64,000 bases of DNA, taken from Vibrio penaeicida. GTDB taxonomy: Bacteria > Pseudomonadota > Gammaproteobacteria > Enterobacterales > Vibrionaceae. Where the stretch lies: assembly GCF_030689305.1 (NCBI RefSeq), contig NZ_JAUYVM010000020.1, positions 1-64,000 on the forward strand, written 5' to 3'. The notes beneath the pieces are model-generated. The model had not been told where the DNA came from. It saw only the letters and a program-made list of their open reading frames with translations, and searched no databases. Of this stretch, positions 36,280 to 45,483 are shown one piece after another. A program made the translations under genes and the position numbers. Every line of letters starts with the position of its first letter. Positions within the stretch are counted from its first letter, which is position 1.

Positions 36280-37056
36280 GTGGTAGTTTGGAGCGTTGCT
36301 AACCAAAAGGGTGGAGTGGGGAAAACCACTACAACGGTTACTCTTGCAGGGCTGTTAAGCAAACAAGGTCACCGAGTGCTACTGGTTGACACCGATCCGC
36401 ATGGATCGTTAACAACTTATTTGGGTTACGACTCTGATGAAGTCCCCTCGAGTTTGTTTGATCTTTTTCAGTTACGACAAATTGAAAAGTCGACTGTCCA
36501 AGCCTTGATCTTAGGTACGGATATCGAAAATATCGATATTATTCCAGCACATATGTCGTTAGCAACATTGGATCGGGTTATGGGTAACCGAAGTGGGATG
36601 GGGCTGATTCTGAAGAAAGCGCTAGTATCTGTTCAAGATGAATATGACTATGTGCTTATAGACTGTCCACCTATTCTTGGTGTGATGATGGTTAATGCGC
36701 TTGCGGCAAGTGATAGAATATTAATTCCAGTTCAAACCGAATTCCTCGCCATGAAAGGGCTAGAGAGAATGGTTCGCACATTGGCGATTATGCAGAAGTC
36801 GCGCCCGGATCCATTCAAAACCACAATCGTTCCTACGATGTATGATAAACGCACTAACGCCTCATTGCAGACATTAACGCAGCTAAAGAAAGGTTATCCA
36901 AATCAGGTATGGCCTTCAGCTATCCCTATTGATACAAAATTTAGAGATGCGAGTTTAAAACACCTTCCAGCCTCACACTTTGCATCAGGTAGTCGTGGCG
37001 TTTTTGCCTATAAGCAGCTATTACTTTATCTCGAGAGGTTAGCTTTCGATGATTAA
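36280..37056 (+). CDS. parC: ParC, ParA-like chemotaxis localisation ATPase
   Basis: A 258-residue ParA/Soj-family ATPase. In Vibrio it recruits and segregates chemotaxis arrays to the cell poles. Deviant Walker A NQKGGVGKTTTTVTLA is at the N-terminus, with DTDPHGSLT and LIDCPPILGVMMVNALAAS. Translation starts at GTG 36280 with AAGGAG upstream (the ATG at 36278 runs directly into a stop codon). It overlaps parP by 8 bases, and the pairing with a CheW-like partner separates it from chromosomal ParA. Confidence 0.93.
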   Translation: MVVWSVANQKGGVGKTTTTVTLAGLLSKQGHRVLLVDTDPHGSLTTYLGYDSDEVPSSLFDLFQLRQIEKSTVQALILGTDIENIDIIPAHMSLATLDRVMGNRSGMGLILKKALVSVQDEYDYVLIDCPPILGVMMVNALAASDRILIPVQTEFLAMKGLERMVRTLAIMQKSRPDPFKTTIVPTMYDKRTNASLQTLTQLKKGYPNQVWPSAIPIDTKFRDASLKHLPASHFASGSRGVFAYKQLLLYLERLAFDD

Positions 37057-38281
37057 AGATTCAGTGCTTTCTAGCGAACAGGCTTTAGATGAATATTTTA
37101 CCTCGCTTCTTGATGAAGAGGGGTTGTTGTTGTCTGCGGAAGCAGAAGCACTTGATGCCAAAAAAAGGGTGACAGAGGATACGTCTGTAGAATCGGTCAA
37201 TCCAACAGACCCTGTAAATGTAGACACGCCGGAAATTGATTTTACTGACGATGTCGCATCTGAGGATGATATACCGCTTTCTGAACCTTCAGAGTATTCT
37301 GTAGAATCAACGTCAACAGCCCAGTTGCCTGAAGGATTGGGGTCGGAGCAAGAGAGTTTTGACCTCGACCCCCAACCTGAAGTACAACCTGAGCCTATTC
37401 CGTCCTATACTGAAACGGTATACAACGAATTTGAAGCGCCGGATTTGGAAGATGTTCAACGTTTGTTGAGCCAACTCGAATCGACCAATATTGCTGATGA
37501 GCCGGAAATTGACGAATTAATCGGTCAAAACACAGTCGAGATTGCGACACTTAGCGTTGAAGAACCTGAGATTGCAGTTGTTGATAAAACCGCTGTTGAA
37601 GAGGTTGCCACTCAGTTTGAGCCAGACGAAATTCAAGAGTGGACTGTTGACGAGCCAGAGATAAATGTCGATGAGCCTGAAATTGCCAAAGTTGAGAGTG
37701 CACCTGAGGTACAGAGACCTATTGTTGAAGATAAGGTCGAAGAGCCAGAGGTTGAAGTAGCAACCGAAGTTGAGGCTCAAACTGAAACAGGTGGCGGTTC
37801 AGAGGATACTTGGAACACAGTCGCAAGGCATGAAGCGTTCCAAGTGCTCTACTTTGATGTAAATAACGTGACTTTTGCGGTGCCGCTAGATGAACTAGGC
37901 GGGATTCATCGCAAGAACGAAGAATTGAATCACCTGATTGGTCGACCTGATTGGTATTTGGGTTTACAAACAAGCCGTAAAGAACAGCTTGATGTTGTCG
38001 ATACAGCTAGGTGGGTTATGTCGGAAAAACTGGTTGATAATTCTCATCGTGAGAATTATGAATATATTGTAATGCTGGGCGAAAGCCATTGGGGGCTCGC
38101 TGCCAATCAATTGATGGGTACCGAGTGGTTAGAGCCGGAAAAGGTTCGTTGGCGTGAAAGCGCAGGTAAGCGACCTTGGTTGGCAGGCATGGTTAAAGAG
38201 AAAATGTGTGCTTTAATTCATGTAGAAGAGTTAGTTTCCATGCTCAATGCCGGGCTGGATGTCAAAGCATTAGACAGTTAG
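37049..38281 (+). CDS. parP: ParP, CheW-like polar array protein
   Basis: A 410-residue protein with a long acidic, Pro/Val/Glu-rich N-terminal region (about 1-265) and a C-terminal CheW-like domain (about 270-400: FQVLYFDVNNVTFAVPLDELGGI, MVKEKMCALIHVEELVSML). The linker carries (D/E)EPE(I/V) at least five times. In V. parahaemolyticus and V. cholerae ParP couples ParC to CheA and keeps arrays at the pole. It starts inside parC. Confidence 0.92.
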   Translation: MIKDSVLSSEQALDEYFTSLLDEEGLLLSAEAEALDAKKRVTEDTSVESVNPTDPVNVDTPEIDFTDDVASEDDIPLSEPSEYSVESTSTAQLPEGLGSEQESFDLDPQPEVQPEPIPSYTETVYNEFEAPDLEDVQRLLSQLESTNIADEPEIDELIGQNTVEIATLSVEEPEIAVVDKTAVEEVATQFEPDEIQEWTVDEPEINVDEPEIAKVESAPEVQRPIVEDKVEEPEVEVATEVEAQTETGGGSEDTWNTVARHEAFQVLYFDVNNVTFAVPLDELGGIHRKNEELNHLIGRPDWYLGLQTSRKEQLDVVDTARWVMSEKLVDNSHRENYEYIVMLGESHWGLAANQLMGTEWLEPEKVRWRESAGKRPWLAGMVKEKMCALIHVEELVSMLNAGLDVKALDS

Positions 38282-38320
38282 TAGTAGAATTGTCGGTAGC
38301 GACACAGATGAGGATAAAAC

Positions 38321-38815
38321 ATGTCTCAAGCTAATGAAGTAGAAGTAAGAAAAGACCAAGTTAACGACGAGGTTCTGCAATGGGTAACGTTTCAGCTAGA
38401 AGATGAGACTTACGGTATTAACGTAATGCAAGTTCGTGAAGTTTTACGCTATACGGAAATTGCTCCTGTTCCAGGTGCACCAGATTACGTTTTAGGTATT
38501 ATCAATTTGCGTGGTAACGTTGTTACCGTTATCGACACTCGTTCGCGTTTTGGTTTAATGCAAGGTGAGATTACAGACAATACTCGTATTATTGTTATCG
38601 AATCTGAGCGTCAGGTTATCGGTATTCTTGTCGATAGCGTGGCTGAAGTTGTTTACCTACGTTCTTCTGAAATCGACACTACTCCAAGTGTTGGTACTGA
38701 CGAAAGTGCTAAATTTATCCAAGGTGTGAGCAACCGTGATGGTAAGCTTCTAATCTTGGTTGATTTGAACAAGCTTCTTTCTGATGAAGAATGGGAAGAA
38801 ATGGCTCACCTATAA
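38321..38815 (+). CDS. cheW: CheW, chemotaxis adaptor
   Basis: A 164-residue single-domain adaptor that couples chemoreceptors to CheA in the array. The conserved core is visible: WVTFQLEDETYGINVMQVREVLRYTEIAPVPGAPDYVLGIINLRGNVVTVIDTR and GILVDSVAEV. The domain is complete. The stop codon shares a base with the next gene's ATG (TAATG), so the two are translationally linked. Confidence 0.97.
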   Translation: MSQANEVEVRKDQVNDEVLQWVTFQLEDETYGINVMQVREVLRYTEIAPVPGAPDYVLGIINLRGNVVTVIDTRSRFGLMQGEITDNTRIIVIESERQVIGILVDSVAEVVYLRSSEIDTTPSVGTDESAKFIQGVSNRDGKLLILVDLNKLLSDEEWEEMAHL

Positions 38816-39315
38816 TGAGCGACGAGTTGTATTCTGTTTTACCTTTTGTAGCAGGTGGATCCGTTTTAGTTGCCTTGTTACTGGTATCGTTTTTCCTCAG
38901 AATTCGAAAAAGCGGTCGTCAGAAAGTAGATCAGCAACGCCAACAGGTTCGAACTTTAGAGAAAGAGCTTCAAAAGACGAACAAACAATTGCTTGAAGTA
39001 AGATCCGTAATGGTCGGGCTTGGGCAGAAAGTGGCAGAGCAGCAGGATATCATTCAGCACTTAAACGAGCGTATTACCGAGATTGAGCATACTGATAATG
39101 ATGGTCGATTGTACACCCGAGCGAGCAAGATGGTTCAACTGGGTGCTGGTATAAACGAACTTATTGAAGAGTGCGAGTTACCTAAAGCTGAAGCTGAACT
39201 CATGATGTCTTTACAAAATAAGATAGCAGGCAAGGAAAAAGTTCCTCCCCTTAGTGGTCGAACCGCTCCGCGCCGAAGACAAGATCAAAGACGTCCTCAA
39301 AAAAACGTAAAATGA
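38815..39315 (+). CDS. DUF2802 membrane-anchored coiled-coil protein
   Basis: A 166-residue protein of the DUF2802 family. One N-terminal membrane helix (about 8-28, LPFVAGGSVLVALLLVSFFLRI) is followed by a coiled coil (about 35-95, rich in Gln, Glu, Lys) and a C-terminal helix-turn-helix-like stretch (YTRASKMVQLGAGINELIEECELPKAEAELMMSL), then a basic tail. It always follows cheW in Vibrio clusters, which suggests an envelope-linked role in chemotaxis or polar assembly, but its function is not established. The frame is open from 38791, but ATG 38815 overlaps the cheW stop. Confidence 0.88.
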   Translation: MSDELYSVLPFVAGGSVLVALLLVSFFLRIRKSGRQKVDQQRQQVRTLEKELQKTNKQLLEVRSVMVGLGQKVAEQQDIIQHLNERITEIEHTDNDGRLYTRASKMVQLGAGINELIEECELPKAEAELMMSLQNKIAGKEKVPPLSGRTAPRRRQDQRRPQKNVK

Positions 39316-39341
39316 TCAAAAAGATACTTCTACATAATTGA

Positions 39342-39366
39342 AAGGAGCCATTGGCTCCTTTTTTTA
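39342..39366 (+). terminator. Terminator of the flagellar-chemotaxis operon
   Basis: AAGGAGCC (39342-39349), loop ATT, GGCTCCTT (39353-39360), then an uninterrupted T run. This is a textbook intrinsic terminator ending the cheW-DUF2802 transcript. Confidence 0.93.
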
Positions 39367-39575
39367 TGGTGTTTCTCCATATCGAATATCCCTTTTTCCG
39401 CGATAAAAAACGCCTCTCTATTCTGAAAATTACATGATCTAGTAGTCATATTTATAAAAATATGACTTTTGATTAACGTTTTTTTACGCTCTTTCATGAA
39501 TCTTAGTGGAGCATCCTGTTTAGTGCATTTAGCATTGTGCTAAGATATACCCTTAATAAAATCAAGACATTTACC

Positions 39576-40193
39576 ATGTTAGACGTATCCAATCTTACTG
39601 CTGTCCGCGATGAAAGAGTGCTATTCGAAGCGCTATCTTTTGAGGTTAACCCTGGTGATTTGATCCAGGTTGAAGGGCGAAATGGAACAGGAAAAACAAC
39701 ACTGCTGCGGATCATAGCGGGTCTTGGGGACTCTGAAGAAGGTTCTATTTGCTGGAAAGGTGAAAGCATATTTTCTTCAAGGGAAGAGTACCACTCCGAC
39801 CTTCTTTTTTTAGGGCACCAAACTGGTGTTAAAAAAGAGCTCAGTGCACAAGAAAACCTTGAGTTCTATATGAACGTCCATCAAGGATTGAAGGACAAAA
39901 AAGCATTATGGAAAGCGTTAGCTCAAGTCGGTCTTGCAGGAAGAGAAGACATACCAGTTGGTAAATTGTCAGCAGGGCAACAAAGGCGAGTAGCATTAGC
40001 AAGACTATGGCTTAGCGATCACCCTCTTTGGGTATTGGATGAGCCGCTAACGGCTATCGATAAGCAGGGTGTTAAAGTACTAGAATCGCTGTTTGTCTCT
40101 CATGCGCAAAAAGGAGGGATGGTGCTCTTAACCACTCACCAAGATATGTTCGTAAACAACCCTCTTCTCAGAAAAATTAAATTGGGCGAGTAG
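39576..40193 (+). CDS. ccmA: CcmA, heme exporter ATPase subunit
   Basis: A 205-residue ABC ATPase of the CcmABCD complex, which releases holo-CcmE during System I cytochrome c maturation. Walker A is GRNGTGKTT, the signature LSAGQQRRVALARLW and Walker B LWVLDEPLTAID. The frame is open from 39537, but the ATG at 39576 (MLDVSNLTAVRDERVLF) gives the normal N-terminus. It opens the ccm operon, 210 bases after the terminator at 39342. Confidence 0.96.
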   Translation: MLDVSNLTAVRDERVLFEALSFEVNPGDLIQVEGRNGTGKTTLLRIIAGLGDSEEGSICWKGESIFSSREEYHSDLLFLGHQTGVKKELSAQENLEFYMNVHQGLKDKKALWKALAQVGLAGREDIPVGKLSAGQQRRVALARLWLSDHPLWVLDEPLTAIDKQGVKVLESLFVSHAQKGGMVLLTTHQDMFVNNPLLRKIKLGE

Positions 40194-40196
40194 TCA

Positions 40197-40865
40197 ATGA
40201 CTGGAGCAATGATATCAATAATCAGACGTGAACTACTCATAGCCTTTCGACGTCAGGCCGACATTCTCAATCCACTTTGGTTTTTCATTATTGTCGTTAC
40301 GTTATTTCCTTTAAGTATCGGTCCTGAGCCAAATTTACTTGCAAGAATATCATCCGGCGTGGTATGGGTTGCAGCGCTATTGTCTGCATTACTGTCATTA
40401 GAAAGACTCTTTCGAGATGATTTTCAAGACGGAGCACTGGAACAGATGATGCTGATGCCTGTCCCTTTGCCGTTGGCGGTGATGGCAAAAGTCATAGCGC
40501 ATTGGATTTTAACTGGAGTGCCTCTGATACTCATTAGTCCTTTGTTGGCAATCTTATTGTCTCTAGACTTTAATACTTGGAGTGCTGTGGTTTTAACGCT
40601 GCTAGTGGGGACGCCAACATTAAGTTTCATTGGAGCAATAGGTGTCGCACTTACCGTTGGATTACAGAAAGGTGGCGTTCTTTTGAGTTTACTCGTATTG
40701 CCTCTGTATATTCCGATACTGATTTTTGCCACCTCAGCGATAGATGCAGCTGGTTTGGGGGTAGCGTACAACGGTCAAATTGCCATACTGGGGGCAATGT
40801 TGGCTGGCGCGGCAACACTGACGCCTTTTGCAATAGGTGCATCATTACGCATAAGCGTCAATTGA
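40197..40865 (+). CDS. ccmB: CcmB, heme exporter permease subunit
   Basis: A 222-residue polytopic inner-membrane protein with about six membrane helices, the permease partner of CcmA. The family start SIIRRELLIAFRRQADILNPLWFFIIVVTLFPL and LERLFRDDFQDGALEQ are clear. It starts 3 bases after ccmA. The ATG at 40209 is an alternative start. A 154-bp gap with a hairpin separates it from ccmC, longer than elsewhere in the operon. Confidence 0.96.
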   Translation: MTGAMISIIRRELLIAFRRQADILNPLWFFIIVVTLFPLSIGPEPNLLARISSGVVWVAALLSALLSLERLFRDDFQDGALEQMMLMPVPLPLAVMAKVIAHWILTGVPLILISPLLAILLSLDFNTWSAVVLTLLVGTPTLSFIGAIGVALTVGLQKGGVLLSLLVLPLYIPILIFATSAIDAAGLGVAYNGQIAILGAMLAGAATLTPFAIGASLRISVN

Positions 40866-40888
40866 TATTGAACAAGTTTTTTTAGTTA

Positions 40889-40914
40889 ACATTCCGTTAA
40901 AGTGTCAGGAATGT
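40889..40914 (+). promoter_or_regulatory. Hairpin between ccmB and ccmC
   Basis: ACATTCC (40889-40895) and GGAATGT (40908-40914) pair perfectly around a 12-nt loop. A T-run precedes it and GCTTTTTAAG follows shortly after. It could be an attenuator, an operator or a processing site that separates ccmAB from ccmC onward. Confidence 0.45.
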
Positions 40915-41019
40915 GCTACAGCTTTTTAAGTAACACATATAGATAATTAATATTACAACTTCCAAAGACCTAACCGTCTTAAAAAAGGAAGCCCTAGAAG
41001 TAAGAGTGAGACCTTAACC

Positions 41020-41772
41020 ATGTGGAAATGGCTACATCCCTATGCCAAGCCCGAGAAAGCCTACCGGCTAAGCGATAAGCTTTTGCCCTGGTTTTCCCTC
41101 TTGGCCGCAGTCTTTTTAGTCTCTGGTACCATCTGGGGGTTAGCGTATGCGCCTTCTGATTATCAACAAGGAGACAGTTTCCGGATCATCTACATTCACG
41201 TTCCTTCGGCGATTTGGTCGATGGGTGTGTATATGTCGATGGCAATCGCAGCCTTTATTGGTCTTGTTTGGCAATTACGTTTGTCGGATATGGCAGCAGC
41301 GGCAATGGCACCTATTGGGGCCGTATACACCTTTATTGCACTGGTTACTGGTGCGGTATGGGGTAAGCCAATGTGGGGCACATGGTGGGTATGGGATGCA
41401 CGATTAACTTCTGAATTGATTCTTCTATTTTTATACCTTGGCGTAATCGCACTTTATCACGCATTTGATGACCAAAAAACAGGCGCTAAAGCCGCCGGTA
41501 TTCTGGCCATTGTAGGTGTGATTAACCTTCCGATCATTCATTTTTCTGTTGAGTGGTGGAATACCTTGCACCAAGGCGCAACGATCACCAAATTCGCCAA
41601 ACCATCTATATCCAACGATATGCTTTGGCCGTTGCTGTTGAATATTTTGGGGTTCGCTTTTTTCTTCGGCGCAGTGACAATGATCCGATTCAAAAACGAA
41701 ATTATCAGCAAAGAAAGCCATCGTCCTTGGGTACAAGCTTTGGCGTCGTCTCCAGCCAGTAGTAAGGAGTAG
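41020..41772 (+). CDS. ccmC: CcmC, heme handling protein
   Basis: A 250-residue membrane protein with six helices that binds heme and delivers it to CcmE. The tryptophan-rich heme motif reads WGTWWVWDARLTSELILL. Periplasmic loop histidines (YIHVPSAIW and HQGAT) that ligate heme are present. It precedes ccmD by 3 bases. Confidence 0.96.
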   Translation: MWKWLHPYAKPEKAYRLSDKLLPWFSLLAAVFLVSGTIWGLAYAPSDYQQGDSFRIIYIHVPSAIWSMGVYMSMAIAAFIGLVWQLRLSDMAAAAMAPIGAVYTFIALVTGAVWGKPMWGTWWVWDARLTSELILLFLYLGVIALYHAFDDQKTGAKAAGILAIVGVINLPIIHFSVEWWNTLHQGATITKFAKPSISNDMLWPLLLNILGFAFFFGAVTMIRFKNEIISKESHRPWVQALASSPASSKE

Positions 41773-41775
41773 ACA

Positions 41776-41982
41776 ATGCATTTTGAATCTATCAGTGATT
41801 TTTTCGCCATGGGTGGCTACGCGTCCTATGTATGGGGTGCATTTGGTATTACGTTTCTTTCCATGTTGATTCTGCTGTTTAGTAGCATCAAGCGCGGTAG
41901 GAATCTAATGAATGAAGTGAATGCCAAGATCGATCGCCAAGCGCGAATTGATGCCGCTAAGAATTTGGAGAACACCCTATGA
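41776..41982 (+). CDS. ccmD: CcmD, small heme exporter subunit
   Basis: A 68-residue protein with one membrane helix (SYVWGAFGITFLSMLILLFSSI) and a charged cytoplasmic tail. The FFAMGGYASYVW motif is typical of CcmD, which promotes release of holo-CcmE from CcmABC. The stop codon overlaps the start of ccmE (4 bases). Confidence 0.95.
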   Translation: MHFESISDFFAMGGYASYVWGAFGITFLSMLILLFSSIKRGRNLMNEVNAKIDRQARIDAAKNLENTL

Positions 41983-42464
41983 ATCCAAGACGTAAAAAGA
42001 GGCTCGGTCTTGTTCTTGCCCTTGTATTTGGCTTAAGTGCCACTATTGGTTTGATGCTGTATGCCTTAAACCAGAATATGGATCTATTCTACACACCAAC
42101 TGAGCTTGTTAATGGTAAGCCAGACGGTTCAAAACCCGAAGTCGGTCAGCGCCTAAGAATCGGAGGAATGGTCGTAAAAGGTTCTGTTTCTCGCGACTCT
42201 CAGTCACTAAGAGTGCAGTTTGATCTGGCTGATGTTGGTCCAAAAGTCACGATTTTGTACGACGGAATTCTTCCGGATCTGTTCCGTGAAGGGCAGGGTA
42301 TTGTTGCACAAGGAGTCTTAAAAGATGCTACGACGATCGAAGCATTTGAGGTCTTAGCGAAACATGACGAAGAGTACATGCCACCGGAAATTGCAGAAGC
42401 GATGAAGAAAGTGCATGAACCTTTGGAATATACAGATACACAAAAATCGGAGAGCACACAATGA
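41979..42464 (+). CDS. ccmE: CcmE, periplasmic heme chaperone
   Basis: A 161-residue membrane-anchored heme chaperone. A basic N-terminus (NPRRKKRL) precedes one membrane helix, then the OB-fold domain. The heme attaches covalently to His129 in LAKHDEEYMPPE; Tyr133, the axial ligand, is also present. The C-terminus is short and flexible. It overlaps ccmD and ccmF by 4 bases each. Confidence 0.97.
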   Translation: MNPRRKKRLGLVLALVFGLSATIGLMLYALNQNMDLFYTPTELVNGKPDGSKPEVGQRLRIGGMVVKGSVSRDSQSLRVQFDLADVGPKVTILYDGILPDLFREGQGIVAQGVLKDATTIEAFEVLAKHDEEYMPPEIAEAMKKVHEPLEYTDTQKSESTQ

Positions 42465-44437
42465 TCGCTGAATTTGGCCATTTTGCTCTAATAGTGTCTC
42501 TTGGCTTTGCGGTATTGCTAAGCCTACTCCCTCTGGTTGGTGCATCAAAAAACAATATCACACTAATGAACACCGCAAGACCGTTGTCTTGGGGAATGTT
42601 CTTACTCATTCTCGTCTCCTTTTTTGTGCTTCTTTGGGCGTTTTATACCAATGATTTTACCCTTACGTATGTTGCAACTAACTCAAATAGTTTGCTTCCT
42701 TGGTATTACCGCCTAACCGCTGTATGGGGAGCTCACGAAGGTTCACTGCTTTTGTGGGTATTGATTCAAGCAGCGTGGACGGTTGCGGTTGCGACATTTA
42801 GCCGAGGAATGCCACAAGAATCGGTTGCACGCGTTTTAGCCGTAATGGGAATGATCACAGTAGGATTCCTGCTGTTTATCATCGTTACTTCAAACCCATT
42901 TCTTCGCACATTGCCATTTTTTCCTGTTGATGGGCGTGATTTAAACCCTCTGCTTCAAGATCCAGGCTTAATCATTCACCCGCCGATGCTTTATATGGGT
43001 TATGTCGGTTTTTCAGTCGCGTTTTCTTTCGCGATTGCATCTTTGATGACCGGACGGTTAGATACCGCTTGGGCACGTTGGTCGAGACCATGGACAACAG
43101 CCGCTTGGCTATTTTTAACTTTAGGTATCGCATTGGGGTCTTGGTGGGCTTATTACGAACTTGGCTGGGGTGGCTGGTGGTTCTGGGATCCGGTAGAAAA
43201 TGCCTCTTTCATGCCTTGGTTAGCTGGCACAGCGTTGATGCACTCGCTGGCAGTAACGGAAAAACGTGGAACATTTAAGGCATGGACGGTGCTATTAGCG
43301 ATCTCTGCATTCTCACTCAGTTTGCTAGGCACATTCCTTGTACGTTCAGGTATTTTGGTCTCGGTGCATGCGTTTGCGTCCGATCCCGCTCGCGGCATGT
43401 TCATCTTAGGGTTCTTGGTGTTCATTATCGGCGGTTCGTTACTGCTGTTTGCGCTGAAAGGCTCATCTGTCCGTGTTCGTGGTAGTTTCGCTTTGTTCTC
43501 CCGTGAGAATGCGCTACTTGCTAACAACGTTATTCTCATTGCTGCTTTGGTGGTTGTACTTGTAGGTACATTACTTCCTTTAGTCCATAAGCAATTGGGT
43601 TTGGGTTCTGTTTCTATCGGTGCACCTTTCTTCAACATGTTGTTTACTTGGTTGATGGTGCCGTTTGCGTTTTTGTTGGGCATAGGTCCTCTAATACGAT
43701 GGAAGCGTGACGATCTTAGTAGCCTCAAAAAGCCGATGGCAGTGTCAGGCATCATCTCTTTAGTGCTTGGTGCAATATTTGTATTCCTTCTCGCGGATAC
43801 CTTTGAAGCGCTGGCTTACCTAGGCTGGGTGATGGCGATTTGGATTATCGCGATGCATGGTTTCGAATTGCATCAAAGAGCCACTCACCGACACAGCTTT
43901 AGTGTGGGAATTAAAAAGCTCCAACGCAGCCATTGGGCGATGATGCTTGGTCATATTGGCATGGCGATTACCGTGATCGGTATTGCTATGGTGCAAAATT
44001 ACAGCATTGAGCGTGATGTGCGCCTAGCACCTGGAGAAAACTTCCAAATCCAAGGGTATAACTTCTATTTCCAAGGGTTACGCGACAACGACGGACCAAA
44101 CTACGATGGTTATATCGCGGATTTTGAAATCACGAAAGATGGTCAGTTTGTTAATGTTCTTCATGCAGAAAAGCGTTTTTACAACACGGCAAAATCCATG
44201 ATGACAGAAGCAGCGATAGATCGTGGCGTCACACGTGATTTGTATATCGCAATGGGTGAAAGGCTAGATGATGGCGATGCTTGGGCCGTCCGTATTTATT
44301 ATAAACCTTTTGTTCGGTGGATTTGGCTTGGTAGTTTATTCATGACCTTTGGTGGCATCGTGGCAATCAGTGATAAGCGATATCGTTTCCGCAAGCCTTC
44401 AAAAGTAGCGGCAGAGCTGAAAGAGAAGGAAGCCTAA
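42461..44437 (+). CDS. ccmF: CcmF, cytochrome c heme lyase subunit
   Basis: A 658-residue polytopic inner-membrane protein that takes heme from CcmE and joins it to apocytochrome c together with CcmH. The WWD motif reads GWGGWWFWDPVENASFMPW, with conserved His ligands nearby (YRLTAVWGAHEGSLLLW). About fifteen membrane helices are expected. It overlaps ccmE by 4 bases and abuts ccmG. Confidence 0.97.
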   Translation: MIAEFGHFALIVSLGFAVLLSLLPLVGASKNNITLMNTARPLSWGMFLLILVSFFVLLWAFYTNDFTLTYVATNSNSLLPWYYRLTAVWGAHEGSLLLWVLIQAAWTVAVATFSRGMPQESVARVLAVMGMITVGFLLFIIVTSNPFLRTLPFFPVDGRDLNPLLQDPGLIIHPPMLYMGYVGFSVAFSFAIASLMTGRLDTAWARWSRPWTTAAWLFLTLGIALGSWWAYYELGWGGWWFWDPVENASFMPWLAGTALMHSLAVTEKRGTFKAWTVLLAISAFSLSLLGTFLVRSGILVSVHAFASDPARGMFILGFLVFIIGGSLLLFALKGSSVRVRGSFALFSRENALLANNVILIAALVVVLVGTLLPLVHKQLGLGSVSIGAPFFNMLFTWLMVPFAFLLGIGPLIRWKRDDLSSLKKPMAVSGIISLVLGAIFVFLLADTFEALAYLGWVMAIWIIAMHGFELHQRATHRHSFSVGIKKLQRSHWAMMLGHIGMAITVIGIAMVQNYSIERDVRLAPGENFQIQGYNFYFQGLRDNDGPNYDGYIADFEITKDGQFVNVLHAEKRFYNTAKSMMTEAAIDRGVTRDLYIAMGERLDDGDAWAVRIYYKPFVRWIWLGSLFMTFGGIVAISDKRYRFRKPSKVAAELKEKEA

Positions 44438-44992
44438 ATGAATCGGAATATACTTTTTGCTCCACTGGCTTTCTTTTTGATACTGGTCGCGGTGTTTGCA
44501 ACTCAGTTAAGCCGCAATGCGGGCGGGGACGACCCAACAAAATTAGAGTCAGTATTGATTGGTCAGCCTGTTCCCAAGTTTAAGCTTGAAGACTTAGCCG
44601 AACCCGGTCGATTGTATGAACAAAACATCTTTGTCGGAGAACCATTGCTTATTAACGTATGGGCAACTTGGTGTCCGACATGCTATGCCGAGCATAAATA
44701 CCTAAATGAGCTAGCAGCTAACGGCGTGAAGATTATTGGTCTTAACTACAAAGATAACCGTGAAAAAGCAGTTCAATGGCTAAATGAGTTGGGCAACCCT
44801 TATTTGATCAGCTTGTTTGATGGTAACGGTATGCTTGGATTGGACTTAGGCGTTTACGGCGCACCAGAAACCTATATCGTTGATGCGAATGGTGTTATTC
44901 AGTATCGACACGTTGGCGATGTAAACGTGAAAAATTGGAAAGAAACATTGCAGCCAATTTATCAGCGTTTAGTGGAGGAGTCTGCGAAATGA
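44438..44992 (+). CDS. ccmG: CcmG (DsbE), thioredoxin-like protein
   Basis: A 184-residue membrane-anchored periplasmic thioredoxin that reduces the CXXCH motifs of apocytochromes. An N-terminal helix anchors it (ILFAPLAFFLILVAVFAT). The active site is WATWCPTCYAEH with Cys79 and Cys82. GAPETYIVDANGVIQYRHVG is a typical cis-Pro region. It abuts ccmF and overlaps ccmH by 4 bases. Confidence 0.96.
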   Translation: MNRNILFAPLAFFLILVAVFATQLSRNAGGDDPTKLESVLIGQPVPKFKLEDLAEPGRLYEQNIFVGEPLLINVWATWCPTCYAEHKYLNELAANGVKIIGLNYKDNREKAVQWLNELGNPYLISLFDGNGMLGLDLGVYGAPETYIVDANGVIQYRHVGDVNVKNWKETLQPIYQRLVEESAK

Positions 44993-45483
44993 TTAAGCAA
45001 TTACGCAGTGTATTCCTTGCTATCGCTTTGTTCGCCTTACCTACATTGGCTAGCATAGAAATATACGAGTTTGATTCTGTTGAGCAGGAACAGCTATTCA
45101 AAGAACTGGGGCACACGTTGCGTTGCCCTAAGTGTCAAAACAACTCCATTGGCGATTCTAACGCCGCCCTAGCGCAAGATCTCCGCCTGAAAGTCTATGA
45201 GATGCTGAAAGAAGGCAAAACGGAGCAGGAAATCATCGACTACATGATCGCCCGCTATGGAAACTTTGTTACCTACAACCCGCCGATTACGGTGGTTACA
45301 TCTATATTGTGGGTCGGACCCATTGGTGTATTGGTCATTGGCTTTGGGTTTATCATTTTGAGAAGCCGTCGTAAGCCCTCCCGTCAAGATTCCGTGAAAT
45401 CTGAAGACTGGGACGCAGAAAAAGAAGCACAGCTACAATCTTTACTCAAAGAAGAATCGGAAACGGGAGATGAGCGAAAATGA
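44989..45483 (+). CDS. ccmH: CcmH, thiol-disulfide oxidoreductase
   Basis: A 164-residue periplasmic protein with a cleaved signal peptide, the LRCPKCQNNS redox motif (Cys46, Cys49) and one C-terminal membrane helix (VTSILWVGPIGVLVIGFGFIIL). It reduces the apocytochrome/CcmG pair. The frame is open from 44935, but the ATG at 44989 is the start: GGAGGAG lies upstream and it overlaps the ccmG stop as ATGA. It lacks the TPR part, which is separate as ccmI. Confidence 0.96.
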   Translation: MIKQLRSVFLAIALFALPTLASIEIYEFDSVEQEQLFKELGHTLRCPKCQNNSIGDSNAALAQDLRLKVYEMLKEGKTEQEIIDYMIARYGNFVTYNPPITVVTSILWVGPIGVLVIGFGFIILRSRRKPSRQDSVKSEDWDAEKEAQLQSLLKEESETGDERK

